Shown here in pieces: positions 15,328-24,453 of a DNA stretch of 64,000 nucleotides. A program made the position numbers and the translations under genes. This DNA is from an uncultured Lachnospiraceae bacterium (GTDB lineage: Bacteria > Bacillota > Clostridia > Lachnospirales > Lachnospiraceae). Location of the stretch: positions 124,001-188,000 of the forward strand of contig CAUAFT010000004.1 of the NCBI GenBank assembly GCA_958428365.1. Direction: 5' to 3'. The notes beneath the pieces are model-generated. The model made no database searches, was not told where the DNA came from, and was given only the letters and a program-made list of their open reading frames with translations. Every line of letters starts with the position of its first letter. Position 1 is the first letter of the stretch.

Positions 15328-16203
15328 TTACTGCTCTATTAATTTTTGAAAATAATTCTCCAGATGCTTAAAAAAAAGTCCCACGGTCTCATCCTGGATG
15401 GAATTTTCATTCCAATACAGATTGATATAGCGTTTGCAGGGAATGTCCCGGATGGAACGAAAGGCAATCTCCTCCGTCCCCTCGTACTTCCAGGTATATT
15501 TCGGCACCAACGCCACGCCCATCCTCGCCTCCACGAAGGAAAACAGGGTCAGCCTGCTGTCACACTCCATCAGGATCTTAGGCGAAAAGCCCACCTTATG
15601 GCAGGCAAGCTCTGTGATCTTAGCCAGAGGCATCCCCTGATGGGGAATGATGAACTTTTCCTTTTCCAGTTCATGCAGATAAATGCTCTCCTTTTTAGCC
15701 AGCGGATGTTCTTTGTGCACCGCCACAAGGCATTCCTCCTCCAGCAGCACGCAGGCATTTTTCTTAGCAGGCGGTCTGACGTCGTCCACGATGACCAGAT
15801 CGAACTGCTCCGTATCAATGTCCATGTTGGTGCTTCTGGTCAGGTTCACCGAAAGTTCAGGATATTCTTTCTTAAACTCAAAAATAATATCAGGCAAAAG
15901 CAGAGTTGCTACTTTTGCCGACAGTCGTACCGTATCATTTTTCTTCTCTTCCCTGTCCAGATCAGCCGTCATCCGGTCATATTCTTCCAGTATTTTTTCC
16001 GTGTGTTCCAAAAAGAGCCGCCCCTTTTCATTCAGGTTGATCTTCTTTCCCACGCGGTCGAACAGTGACACACCCACTTCCTCCTCCAGGCTCCTTAAGA
16101 TCTTGCTGAGCGCCGGCTGGGCAATCAGCAATTCCTGCGCCGCCTTTGAAATGTTCTCATATTTTGCAATGACCTTAAAATAAAGCAGATGCTGTATATT
16201 CAT
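15328..16203 (-). CDS. LysR family transcriptional regulator
   Basis: A 291-residue LysR-type regulator. The N-terminal HTH reads NIQHLLYFKVIAKYENISKAAQELLIAQPALSKILRSLEEEVGVSLFDR, a textbook LysR domain. A two-lobed effector-binding domain follows (LSVNLTRSTNMDIDTEQFDLVIVDD onward). LysR proteins usually sense a pathway metabolite. Unusually it lies inside the run it may control, in the same direction, between the ABC ATPase and the cytidylate-kinase-like gene, rather than divergent from its target. Confidence 0.93.
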   Translation of the reverse strand: MNIQHLLYFKVIAKYENISKAAQELLIAQPALSKILRSLEEEVGVSLFDRVGKKINLNEKGRLFLEHTEKILEEYDRMTADLDREEKKNDTVRLSAKVATLLLPDIIFEFKKEYPELSVNLTRSTNMDIDTEQFDLVIVDDVRPPAKKNACVLLEEECLVAVHKEHPLAKKESIYLHELEKEKFIIPHQGMPLAKITELACHKVGFSPKILMECDSRLTLFSFVEARMGVALVPKYTWKYEGTEEIAFRSIRDIPCKRYINLYWNENSIQDETVGLFFKHLENYFQKLIEQ

Positions 16204-16237
16204 AAAATCCTCTTTTCTCTTCTAAAGCTCTATCCTC

Positions 16238-17014
16238 TCAGGCTTCCTCCGTATAAAAGATACCGTCAAACACCTTTTTTCTGACTCTGATAAAATCAGC
16301 CGAGGTCCGGTCTCTCTCCCTTGGCAGATCCACCTCGATGATCTCCCGGATGGTTCCCGGATTCTTGCCCATGACCACGATCCGGTCGCTGAGATAAACC
16401 GCCTCGTCGATATCGTGGGTGACCTGGATCATGGTGGTGTGTTCGCTCTCCCAGATCCGCAGGATCTCCTTTTGCATATTGATCTTGGTAAATGCGTCCA
16501 ATGCTCCAAAAGGCTCGTCCAAGAGCAGTACGGAGGGACTGTTCACTAAGGCTCTGGCGATACTGCATCGCTGCTGCATACCTCCCGACAGCTGCATGGG
16601 CAGGGCTTTTTCAAATCCCTTTAAGCCCACCAGATCGATGTTCTGCGCCACCAGATCCTGTTCTCCCTGTTCTCTGTTCTTAGAGAGACCGAAGCGGACG
16701 TTTTTTTCCACATTCAGCCAGGGAAACAGCCGTGCTTCCTGAAAGATCATGCCGCACTCCAGGGAAGGTCTGGTGACCTTCTTATCTCCAAGACAGACCT
16801 CCCCTTTGGTGGGAAGCTCCAGACCGGAGATCTGGCGAAGCAGCGTACTCTTGCCGCATCCGCTCTGTCCCACGATACTGATAAATTCCCCCGGCTTGAT
16901 GGAGAGGTTCACGTCCTCTAAGACATTTAATTTCTGTCCTCCCAGATCATAAGTCTTATAGATATGTTTGATCTCAACGGATTTACTGTGGATACTTTTC
17001 TCTTCTCTTCCCAT
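16238..17014 (-). CDS. ABC transporter ATP-binding protein (SsuB/TauB-like)
   Basis: A 258-residue ATPase of the nitrate/sulfonate/taurine import class. Walker A is GQSGCGKST, the signature is LSGGMQQRCSIARAL, Walker B is LLLDEPFGALD, and the H-loop is QVTHDIDEA. The C-terminal SDRIVVMGKNPGTIREIIEVDLPRERDR is typical of this class. It forms an importer with the permease (14-bp gap) and lipoprotein upstream. The class alone does not fix the substrate. Confidence 0.95.
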   Translation of the reverse strand: MGREEKSIHSKSVEIKHIYKTYDLGGQKLNVLEDVNLSIKPGEFISIVGQSGCGKSTLLRQISGLELPTKGEVCLGDKKVTRPSLECGMIFQEARLFPWLNVEKNVRFGLSKNREQGEQDLVAQNIDLVGLKGFEKALPMQLSGGMQQRCSIARALVNSPSVLLLDEPFGALDAFTKINMQKEILRIWESEHTTMIQVTHDIDEAVYLSDRIVVMGKNPGTIREIIEVDLPRERDRTSADFIRVRKKVFDGIFYTEEA

Positions 17015-17028
17015 GTTGTATCCTCCTC

Positions 17029-17835
17029 TTATCGCTTATTTGAATACCACCGTAGTATGCGGTCCTGAATGGCAATGACAACGATATCCAGAATACAGCC
17101 CACGATACCGATGGTCAAAAGACCGATGAGCATAATATCCATGCGGGATACATTTCTCGCATAGGAGATCATATATCCGATACCCGCCGCGGCTCCCAGC
17201 ATCTCGGCAGCCACCACGTCTCTCCAGGCATTTGCAAATCCAAGGCGGATTCCCGTTAAAATATTCGGCAGCGCCGCCGGAAGAATGACCTTCCGAAGGG
17301 TCGTACCCTGGCTTTTTTCCAGGACTTTTGCCACCTCTAAATATTGATTATTGACTCCTTTAATTCCGTCCATGGTATTGATGAACACGGACCAAAAACA
17401 GCCGATGGTGATAACGGCGATCTTGGATTTCTCTCCGATCCCCAGCCAGATCAGTACGATAGGCAGCCAGCCCACGGTTGGAATCGGTCTTAAAACACCT
17501 GTAATCACGCTGAGTGCTTTATTTGCCGGGGCACAGATCGCCATGAGGATCCCCAGAAACAATCCGATGACCATACCCAGCAAAAATCCCTTGATGACAC
17601 GGCTGGCACTGATCATAAAATAGGTCTGATAGGTGTGATCCAGCCAAAATCCCCGGAACGCCTCCCAGATCTTACTCGGAGCCGGCAGGATATGCGGGCT
17701 TAACCAGCCCACATCCGCCGCATACTGCCAGAGCAGAACCAGAAGGATGGGAGGGATCACCACCAGCAGAAAGGATCTCAGGCTAAAGTTACTGATGATT
17801 TTTCTGTAAAAATGATCGATTTTTCGTTCATTCAT
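17029..17835 (-). CDS. ABC transporter permease (SsuC/TauC-like)
   Basis: A 268-residue inner-membrane permease with about six helices. The N-terminal cytoplasmic stretch is followed by SFLLVVIPPILLVLLWQYA. The EAA-type loop contacting the ATPase reads EVAKVLEKSQGTTLRKVILPAALPNILTGIRLGFANAWRDVVAAEML. Members import small anions such as sulfonates, nitrate or pyrimidine precursors together with a periplasmic-type lipoprotein, here encoded 28 bp upstream. Confidence 0.94.
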   Translation of the reverse strand: MNERKIDHFYRKIISNFSLRSFLLVVIPPILLVLLWQYAADVGWLSPHILPAPSKIWEAFRGFWLDHTYQTYFMISASRVIKGFLLGMVIGLFLGILMAICAPANKALSVITGVLRPIPTVGWLPIVLIWLGIGEKSKIAVITIGCFWSVFINTMDGIKGVNNQYLEVAKVLEKSQGTTLRKVILPAALPNILTGIRLGFANAWRDVVAAEMLGAAAGIGYMISYARNVSRMDIMLIGLLTIGIVGCILDIVVIAIQDRILRWYSNKR

Positions 17836-17863
17836 AAATGTTCCCTTCTCTCCGTCTCAGTTC

Positions 17864-18895
17864 TTACATAATTCCTGCATCTTTTAAGTATGTGTCGTCA
17901 AATAGATCCTCCAGAGTCGGTTTGTTTAAGATGACTTCCTGATCGTGAAGGAAATCTACGGTTTTCATCAGAGAATCCACCTGCTCGTCGCTGAATACGG
18001 TACTAAATTCCGTGGTGTCATAGATGGACTCCAACACATCCTCCGTTACCTCGTCGCTGCTGTTCGCTACGATGTCAATGGCCTCTTCTTTGTTTTCCTT
18101 TGCCCAGGTATTGGCTTTTTCAAATACCTTCATCATTCTTGTGGCAAGATCCGGATGCTCCTCTAAAAATTCATCTCTTGCCAGAATAACGTTGATGATG
18201 GTCTTATAATCGGATGCATCGCAGACCTGGGTCATACCGTATTCGTTTAATGCGGTGGTAAGCTGCGGCTCTGTTACTACGACTGCATCGATCTCTCCTG
18301 ACTCCACTGCCGGAAAATACTCGGTACTCTGCATGGAGTAATAATCAATGTCGTCAATGGTCATACCCTCACTCTCCAGCATCAGTAATAAGAGCTGGTG
18401 TAAAGCGGTTCCTGAGGTTGCCGCTACTTTCTTACCCTTTAAATCTGCAACACTCTTGATATCAGAACCTTCTGCTGCACAGAGTGCGTAACCTTTGGAG
18501 CAGGAACAGTAGGCTCCCACAATGGTCAGAGGCGAATTGTTCGCGATGGCGGATACCGCCGGCTGGTCTCCGATGATAGCGAAGTCCAAAGCTCCCGCAG
18601 AGAAGGATTCCAGCTCCGCTGTTCCGTCTACGAAGTTCTCAACCTTGACCTCAATGTTGTCATCCTTGAACTCCTCATCGAACATTCCTTTCTGTTCCGC
18701 AATTTTATAGGTAAAATACTTTGCCTGGTCGCCAATCGTAATCGTAATTTTTTCATCACTCTTCCCCGTTTCTTCCTCTGTCTTTGCCTCCTTCTTGCTG
18801 TCGGCATCACTGCTTGTGCATCCGGTCAGACAGACTCCCAGCATACTCACTGCCAATAATCCTGCAACTACCTTTTTCAACATTTGATTTTTCAT
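17864..18895 (-). CDS. ABC transporter substrate-binding lipoprotein (NMT1/SsuA-like)
   Basis: A 343-residue lipoprotein. The signal peptide ends in the lipobox LTGC (Cys26), followed by a charged linker. The binding domain has TITIGDQAKYFTYKIAEQKGMFDEEF, ESFSAGALDFAIIGDQPAVSAI and a segment VADLKGKKVAATSGTALHQLL, matching the aliphatic sulfonate/taurine/NMT1 family. It delivers substrate to the permease. A 94-bp gap separates it from the dehydratase-like gene; no good promoter was found in it, so co-transcription is likely. What it binds may be the input of the whole operon. Confidence 0.93.
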   Translation of the reverse strand: MKNQMLKKVVAGLLAVSMLGVCLTGCTSSDADSKKEAKTEEETGKSDEKITITIGDQAKYFTYKIAEQKGMFDEEFKDDNIEVKVENFVDGTAELESFSAGALDFAIIGDQPAVSAIANNSPLTIVGAYCSCSKGYALCAAEGSDIKSVADLKGKKVAATSGTALHQLLLLMLESEGMTIDDIDYYSMQSTEYFPAVESGEIDAVVVTEPQLTTALNEYGMTQVCDASDYKTIINVILARDEFLEEHPDLATRMMKVFEKANTWAKENKEEAIDIVANSSDEVTEDVLESIYDTTEFSTVFSDEQVDSLMKTVDFLHDQEVILNKPTLEDLFDDTYLKDAGIM

Positions 18896-18989
18896 GTCGT
18901 TTCCTCCTCTTGCTATGTAAAAGTATTTCTACGGGTTACCTGATTTTATATTCTATATCAATGCCTTCTGATTTTCTTAAGTTGTATTC

Positions 18990-20210
18990 TTATGTCAGCA
19001 TCTCAATAAATGCGCTGACTCTGGTCAGAAGCTGTCCGCTTGGGGGACCTACCTGGAAGGAACCTTCAATGGTAATGCTCGGTACATCCAGGCTCTTCAT
19101 ATAATTTCTCAACATTTCAAATTCCACACCGCCGAAGGAACATCCCACATAGCCGTAAAAGATGACTCCCTTGCCGTTTGCCTCCGCCAGCTGCTGGTCG
19201 ATGAAGGTTCTGCGGTGCTCTGCGGATCCAGCTCTCTGGCTGTTTAAGTAAAATCTTGCAATGGCTTCGATCGGATCAATCTCTGTATCATACTTCTTGG
19301 TATAACAGTTGTCGGAAGCCCATCCGATGATGGCTCCTCCGCAGTCGTCCACTGCATGGTAGATTCCAAATTCCTGTCCTCGTCCTCCGACCCAGATGAT
19401 GGGAACCACTTCCTTTCCCTCCGGATTCTCGTTGGTCTCGCCCTTCATCTCCTCCAACAGCTCGTCCAAAAGCGCCAGATACTCCTCCGGTCTTCCAAAA
19501 TAATGACCCAGCCCGGTCAGAAGATACATGGTGGCAAGGCTTTTAATATACAGAGGCTTCTGTTTGCGAAGCTCCATGATCTGACGCACCTTGTCGATGG
19601 CAAGGTTACAGCGCACCAGCTCTGCCCGTATCTTCTCTCTGTCCGGCTCCTCTCCGTCCAGTAAGAATCTCGCCGTATCCTCCAATTCCCTGGTCATAAA
19701 TCCCACGAGCTGTTCATATTTTGCATCTCCATCCATACATCCCGGCGGACGGTAGACATTGTCCAAACGGTGTACCTGATAGCCCTCGTTTTTTACCAAT
19801 TCAAACGCCATGTTCTGCGCCTCGCAGGAGGAATTTTGTCCCACGATTTTTTTGATGGGACGCTTCCTCTGTAAATACCACTCGCCGATCAGGGACTCCA
19901 CCATGGAGCAGGCTTCCTTCGGCACTAAGTAATGATTCTCCGCAATGGCGATCGCCTGCTTGCTTCCCAGCCTTCCCAGCTCCGTGGTGGCAACCGGGAT
20001 ACAGTCGCATCCGTAAAACAGGGGACTCTCCCAGATTGCCTGGGTGTAGGCTGCATTTTTTCCTTCCTCACAACACTGTTCCGCATATTTCAGATAGGAA
20101 ACCGCCATGTCGAACAACTTTCCAATGGCTTTGGAATAACTGTGCTGTACGTTTTTGCTGTATTCGATATATTCAAGCTGTGACTGTAAATTCACCTGTT
20201 TATTTTCCAT
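18990..20210 (-). CDS. 2-hydroxyacyl-CoA dehydratase family subunit (HgdB/DCCP-like)
   Basis: A 406-residue protein of the 2-hydroxyacyl-CoA dehydratase/benzoyl-CoA reductase D-domain family, which holds a [4Fe-4S] or double-cubane cluster. Cysteines in likely ligand positions occur in FYGCDCIP, GQNSSCEAQN and GYVGCSFGG. The C-terminus ISAFIEML-like SAFIEMLT matches the RxxAFIE end of relatives. ATG at 20208-20210 follows AGGAGG and overlaps the stop of the fusion gene upstream. It probably pairs with the dehydratase half of that fusion. No CoA-transferase is encoded nearby, so both CoA-linked dehydration and a double-cubane reductase role remain possible. Confidence 0.85.
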   Translation of the reverse strand: MENKQVNLQSQLEYIEYSKNVQHSYSKAIGKLFDMAVSYLKYAEQCCEEGKNAAYTQAIWESPLFYGCDCIPVATTELGRLGSKQAIAIAENHYLVPKEACSMVESLIGEWYLQRKRPIKKIVGQNSSCEAQNMAFELVKNEGYQVHRLDNVYRPPGCMDGDAKYEQLVGFMTRELEDTARFLLDGEEPDREKIRAELVRCNLAIDKVRQIMELRKQKPLYIKSLATMYLLTGLGHYFGRPEEYLALLDELLEEMKGETNENPEGKEVVPIIWVGGRGQEFGIYHAVDDCGGAIIGWASDNCYTKKYDTEIDPIEAIARFYLNSQRAGSAEHRRTFIDQQLAEANGKGVIFYGYVGCSFGGVEFEMLRNYMKSLDVPSITIEGSFQVGPPSGQLLTRVSAFIEMLT

Positions 20211-22230
20211 TTTCAGCCTCCTTATCTGCCATGACTTCCAGTAATACTTCGATAAAGGCCTCCACTCTCGTCTTGATCTGTCCGTCGTCGCTCTTGGAAT
20301 AGTCGATCGCCATTTCCAGTACCGGAAGTCCCATCTCGTGGAACTTCTGAATGAAGCAGTTCTTTGTGATTCCATAACATGGACAGAACTTCATGTAACC
20401 GTAGATAACACCGTCCACCTGATACTCCTCTGCCAGCTTTGCGGCAAATTCCACTCTCTTTTCAATCGGCGACATTCTGGCGCATGGAGCCTGATCCAAA
20501 TAACCGTCCGCCAGGGCTTCCACCGGATCCTTTTCCTCATCCATATCGTAATAGAACGGGCTTAATCCGGTACAGTGGTCCTCCACCACGATTCTGGCTC
20601 CGATCTGGTTCTCCACGATTTCCAAAAGCCGCTTGTCTCCATCTGCCACCACGCCGCCTAACATCATAAGACGGATCCTGCGCTTTCCTTCTGTCTGAAC
20701 CTTGCTCAATCTGTCATAGACTTCATCGAGAAGGGCGAGCATTTTATCTGGTCCCAGATAAAAATAAGCCTTGGTGATCTCTAAAAATTCATTTCCCTTG
20801 ATCGGCGGATCCGGTAATTTCCGAAGCTCGGAAATTCTTCGGATCCCCGCCCGCACCTGATTGTATTTTTTGATCTGCTCCCGGATGGCTTCTTTTTCAA
20901 TGGTATTTCCGCTTAAGGCTTCTAAGCTCAGTCGGAAATTCTCCATTTCTTTCCTGAATTCCTGTCTGGAATTTTCCCTGTCTGTCTGTCTCGGCAGCGT
21001 ATATATCTCCGTTGGCACGAAGTTCTCGTTGATGGACTCTGCCACCTTTCGCATGGATGCGCAGGTGTAAAAGGTATAGACCTTATCCAGTACATCATAG
21101 ATTGGATTCTTCATGGCGAAGGAGCCTAAGCAGGATTTCGTCAGATCACAGAACACACTCTTGGTCATAACCTCTCCTGCCGCCACGGTCTCCGTATCCC
21201 CCGCCTTAAATAATCTGGCGTGGTCTACTCCTGCCGCATTCAACATCTCCGGCGGTGTATAAGAACAGACATAACCGACTTTTTTTCTGCCGTTTTCCTC
21301 AGTAAATTCCTCCTGTCTGTTTTTCACCGCTTCCTGGATGAATCCGGTGTCAAAATCTCCTCCCGGCTCTAAGACATCCATTGCCGTCTCTTCCATGGTC
21401 AGATATTTCAAAGCGTAGACTGCGGCTCCGAGACAGCCTGCGTAAATCATATTCAACTTTGTCTCCTTAATCGGATGTCCGATGACTTTTTCCAGAGCAT
21501 GGCGCATTCCTACGTTGTTGGCAACACCGCCGGAGAACTGTAATTCCGGCTCTAACTCCACTCTTTTTACCAGAGTATAGACCCTCTTTGCCGCCGCGTA
21601 ATGCACGCCCGCCGCGATATCCTGCGCTGTCTCTCCGCTTGCCCTTAGGGAAACGATTTCTGATTCGGCAAATACAACACACTGGCTGCTGATCTCCACA
21701 TCCTTCTCGGACTTCAATGCCTCTTCTCCGATGGTCTCCACGGTAAATCCCAGAATCGTTGCTACTTTTTCCAAAAAACGTCCGGTTCCGGCGGCACATT
21801 TATCATTCATGATGAAGTCCACGACTTTACCTGTCATCGGGTCTACCTTGATTGCCTTGGAATCCTGACCTCCGATGTCAATGATGGTTCTGACATCCGC
21901 ATCTAAAAAATGTACTCCCATGGCATGGGCGGAAATCTCAGATACGATTTTCTTCGGCACCTGCGGAAACTCCATGGAGACTCTTCCGTATCCGGTTCCC
22001 ACGATGTATTCGATATCCTCCATGGTGTAGCCGGACTGTTCAAACAATTGTTTTAAAAGCTCGTTTGCCGTCTCCTGCATATCAAATCCGGTTCCGATCT
22101 GTGCCGTATAGATGTTTCCCTCTCCAAGGAGGACAGCCTTTCCGGTTCTGGAACCGATGTCGATTCCAATGACTTTATTCTCCGCCAGCTTCCCAGCCAG
22201 CTTTTTATCTACGATATCTGCTACTCTCAT
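20200..22230 (-). CDS. Acyl-CoA dehydratase activase fused to a 2-hydroxyacyl-CoA dehydratase subunit
   Basis: A 676-residue two-part protein. Residues about 15-275 are a BadF/HgdC-type ASKHA ATPase (GIDIGSRTGKAVLL, TIIDIGGQDSKAI, FIMNDKCAAGTGRFLEK with the cluster cysteine, FSGGVANN), which injects an electron using ATP. Residues about 310-670 are a dehydratase subunit (VGYVCSYTPPEMLNAAGV, KSCLGSFAM, YGYMKFCPCYGITKNC, IDYSKSDDGQIKTRVEAFIE). Having activator and enzyme in one chain is less common than separate subunits. It overlaps both neighbours, so translation is coupled. Confidence 0.9.
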   Translation of the reverse strand: MRVADIVDKKLAGKLAENKVIGIDIGSRTGKAVLLGEGNIYTAQIGTGFDMQETANELLKQLFEQSGYTMEDIEYIVGTGYGRVSMEFPQVPKKIVSEISAHAMGVHFLDADVRTIIDIGGQDSKAIKVDPMTGKVVDFIMNDKCAAGTGRFLEKVATILGFTVETIGEEALKSEKDVEISSQCVVFAESEIVSLRASGETAQDIAAGVHYAAAKRVYTLVKRVELEPELQFSGGVANNVGMRHALEKVIGHPIKETKLNMIYAGCLGAAVYALKYLTMEETAMDVLEPGGDFDTGFIQEAVKNRQEEFTEENGRKKVGYVCSYTPPEMLNAAGVDHARLFKAGDTETVAAGEVMTKSVFCDLTKSCLGSFAMKNPIYDVLDKVYTFYTCASMRKVAESINENFVPTEIYTLPRQTDRENSRQEFRKEMENFRLSLEALSGNTIEKEAIREQIKKYNQVRAGIRRISELRKLPDPPIKGNEFLEITKAYFYLGPDKMLALLDEVYDRLSKVQTEGKRRIRLMMLGGVVADGDKRLLEIVENQIGARIVVEDHCTGLSPFYYDMDEEKDPVEALADGYLDQAPCARMSPIEKRVEFAAKLAEEYQVDGVIYGYMKFCPCYGITKNCFIQKFHEMGLPVLEMAIDYSKSDDGQIKTRVEAFIEVLLEVMADKEAENGK

Positions 22231-23075
22231 CTGCCCTGCCCTCCTTCGTAATAATGCTGTGCATAGATGGCCGCTCCCAGGGCTCCGTTATAGGACATGT
22301 TAAAATCCAGATCCAGGAACTTTTGTCCCACCACTTCTTCCAGGGCTGATTTCATGCCCGGATTGTTGGAGACCCCGCCAGAGAATACCAGCTCCGGTTC
22401 CAAACCGATGCGGTTTACCAGGTTTTTCACCCTCCTGGCGGAAGCGACGTTCACTGCCGCGATAATGTCCTCCCTCGCCTCTCCCTTTGCTCTTAGGGAA
22501 ACGATCTCGGATTCTGCAAAGACCACGCATTGGCTGCTGATGTCCAATTTCTTTTTGGACTCCAACGCCAGCTTTCCGGCTTCCTCTAATTTGAGGTTCA
22601 AAAGATCCGCCACCTTCTCGAAAAAGCGTCCGGTTCCGGCGGCACATTTGTCATTCATCACAAACTCCGCCACCTTGCCGCTTTCAGTCTCCACCTTAAT
22701 GGCTTTTGAATCCTGACCGCCGATATCAATAATGGTTCTGGTGTCCTTATTCAGAAAATGTGCTCCCATGGCGTGACAGGAAATCTCTGTCACGGAACCG
22801 TGGGGAAGATCAAAATCCATGGAGATCCGTCCATATCCGGTTCCCACAATATAGGAGATGTCCTCCCGTTTTTTCCCTGCAAGCTCCAGCACCCTTTTGA
22901 TTAAATAATCTGCGGTCTCCTGCATGTTGACTCCCGTTGCCACGGAGTAACATACCAACTGTTCTTTATCTAACAAAACGATCTTTCCCATTCTGGAACC
23001 GATGTCGATTCCCACCGTTGTCACCGGTAAAATCTCGGAATAGAGCCGTCTGTCAATGACCTGTTCTGTACGCAT
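22227..23075 (-). CDS. Acyl-CoA dehydratase activase (BadF/HgdC family)
   Basis: A 282-residue stand-alone ASKHA activase. GIDIGSRMGKIVLLD, TIIDIGGQDSKAIKV, FVMNDKCAAGTGRFFEKVADLL and FSGGVSNNPGMKSALEEVVG are all conserved, including the Cys that bridges the dimer through one [4Fe-4S] cluster. The ATG at 23073-23075 follows GGGAGGAAGG. It is the first gene of the ten-gene run, and its stop overlaps the next start as ATGA. It closely resembles the activase half of the following fusion, so the locus encodes two activators for one or two dehydratase-like partners. Confidence 0.92.
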   Translation of the reverse strand: MRTEQVIDRRLYSEILPVTTVGIDIGSRMGKIVLLDKEQLVCYSVATGVNMQETADYLIKRVLELAGKKREDISYIVGTGYGRISMDFDLPHGSVTEISCHAMGAHFLNKDTRTIIDIGGQDSKAIKVETESGKVAEFVMNDKCAAGTGRFFEKVADLLNLKLEEAGKLALESKKKLDISSQCVVFAESEIVSLRAKGEAREDIIAAVNVASARRVKNLVNRIGLEPELVFSGGVSNNPGMKSALEEVVGQKFLDLDFNMSYNGALGAAIYAQHYYEGGQGR

Positions 23076-23164
23076 ATCCTTCCTCCCATCCAATCATGAC
23101 TAAAACTCCTTACTAAATAAATCTTGCTGCATCATAGCGCATCCCAAAAGAATTTCTATGATAT

Positions 23165-23222
23165 AAAAAGGAACGCACAAAACATGCGGTTAAGCTCCGT
23201 TGCTTTGTGCGTTCCTCTTTTT
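23165..23222. terminator. Strong bidirectional terminator-like hairpin
   Basis: Arms AGGAACGCACAAA (23169-23181) and TTTGTGCGTTCCT (23204-23216), 13 bp each, flanked by A5 and T5. It ends the asparaginase transcript and insulates the activase operon. Confidence 0.9.
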
Positions 23223-23322
23223 GATGAGACCATCTTAACTGATAAGATGGGGATACGTCCAATATATATTTTTCATATATTATATTCAATTTTTGACATA
23301 TGTGCAAGGATTGTACCAAAAA

Positions 23323-24345
23323 TTATACCCAAAATACAGTATCATAATTCACCGGTCGATAAAACCTTTCCTCAAAGCTGCCAAGCTGTGGATTCCCAAG
23401 AAGCCACATGGTCTTGGTAAAGACCGCCTCCAGAGTCATATCGTAGGACTCCAACAGATTGCAGCCCTTTTTGATATCATGTCCCACCTGATAGATGGTC
23501 ATATCGCTTCCCTCGTGCACCACCTGGGTTGCCATCACCACCGCAGTTTTCGGATATCTCTCACAGAGCTGGTAAAACTCTGCCTCCAAAGAATCCGGTA
23601 TCCCGCCTACGCCAAAGCTCTCCACGATGATCCCATGGTAGGACTCAAAAATCGGCTGTAAGATCCCCGGCTTCATCCCCGGCGTCAGCTTCAGCAGAAA
23701 TACCCCCTCATCCAGCTTTTCATAAAAGGTCGCCTCAGCGTCAAAGGACTGCATGGGGAGGTATCTCATAATTCTTCCATTCTGGATCACCCCAAGACAT
23801 GGAAAATCAATGCTGGAAAATGCATTATAGCTTTTGGAACGCACCTTTTTCGCCCTGGTTCCCGCAATGACCTTCCCCCCAAACACGATCTGGACACCCC
23901 CTGACTCACGATCCACTGCATACAAAAAACTGTCCAGCAGATTCGTCCTGGCGTCGGTGGTATCCAGATCAATGGGCTTCTGCGCCCCTGTGACCACAAT
24001 GGGTTTTCGGGAATTTTGGATCATATAAGAAAGCGCTGCCGCCGTATATGCCATAGTATCCGTCCCATGGGCAATGACAAATCCATCGTAGGCCTCGTAG
24101 GCTGCATGGATCGTTTTTACTATTTTTATCCAGTGCGCGGGCTGCATATTGGTGCTGTCCAGATTCAGACACTGGACGGTATCCACCTGACAGATCTCCC
24201 TGATCTGCGGGATGTACGTCAACAGCTCTTCGGGAGTGATCCCCGGAGTCAGTCCGCTGTCGCTCTTTTTAGACGCAATGGTTCCCCCGGTGGCTATGAA
24301 TAATATTTTCTTCTTTTCATTTCTATTTTTAGCTAATGTCTGCAT
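23323..24345 (-). CDS. Type I (cytoplasmic-type) asparaginase
   Basis: A 340-residue asparaginase hydrolysing L-asparagine to aspartate and ammonia. The N-terminal catalytic Thr is in IATGGTIASK, and the second active-site patch is AHGTDTMAYTAAALSY. KPIVVTGAQKPID and DARTNLLDSF are further family blocks. There is no signal peptide. It has its own promoter with a palindrome over the -10 (24406-24443), so it may be regulated separately from the nitrogen-ring cluster upstream, although both release ammonia or aspartate. Confidence 0.93.
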   Translation of the reverse strand: MQTLAKNRNEKKKILFIATGGTIASKKSDSGLTPGITPEELLTYIPQIREICQVDTVQCLNLDSTNMQPAHWIKIVKTIHAAYEAYDGFVIAHGTDTMAYTAAALSYMIQNSRKPIVVTGAQKPIDLDTTDARTNLLDSFLYAVDRESGGVQIVFGGKVIAGTRAKKVRSKSYNAFSSIDFPCLGVIQNGRIMRYLPMQSFDAEATFYEKLDEGVFLLKLTPGMKPGILQPIFESYHGIIVESFGVGGIPDSLEAEFYQLCERYPKTAVVMATQVVHEGSDMTIYQVGHDIKKGCNLLESYDMTLEAVFTKTMWLLGNPQLGSFEERFYRPVNYDTVFWV

Positions 24346-24405
24346 TTTACAATTATCCTTCGCGGTATTTAAATTATGGATTTCACTGTCTTTTCCTTTT
24401 TACAG

Positions 24406-24443
24406 CTACTATAGATTATAGTAGATTATGTTCCGCGCTGCAA
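24406..24443 (-). promoter_or_regulatory. Asparaginase promoter with overlapping palindrome
   Basis: Minus strand: -35 TTGCAG (plus 24438-24443), 17-bp spacer, -10 TATAAT (plus 24415-24420). The palindrome CTACTATA-GAT-TATAGTAG (24406-24424) encloses the -10 and is a good operator candidate. Confidence 0.75.
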
Positions 24444-24453
24444 TTAGCTGGGT

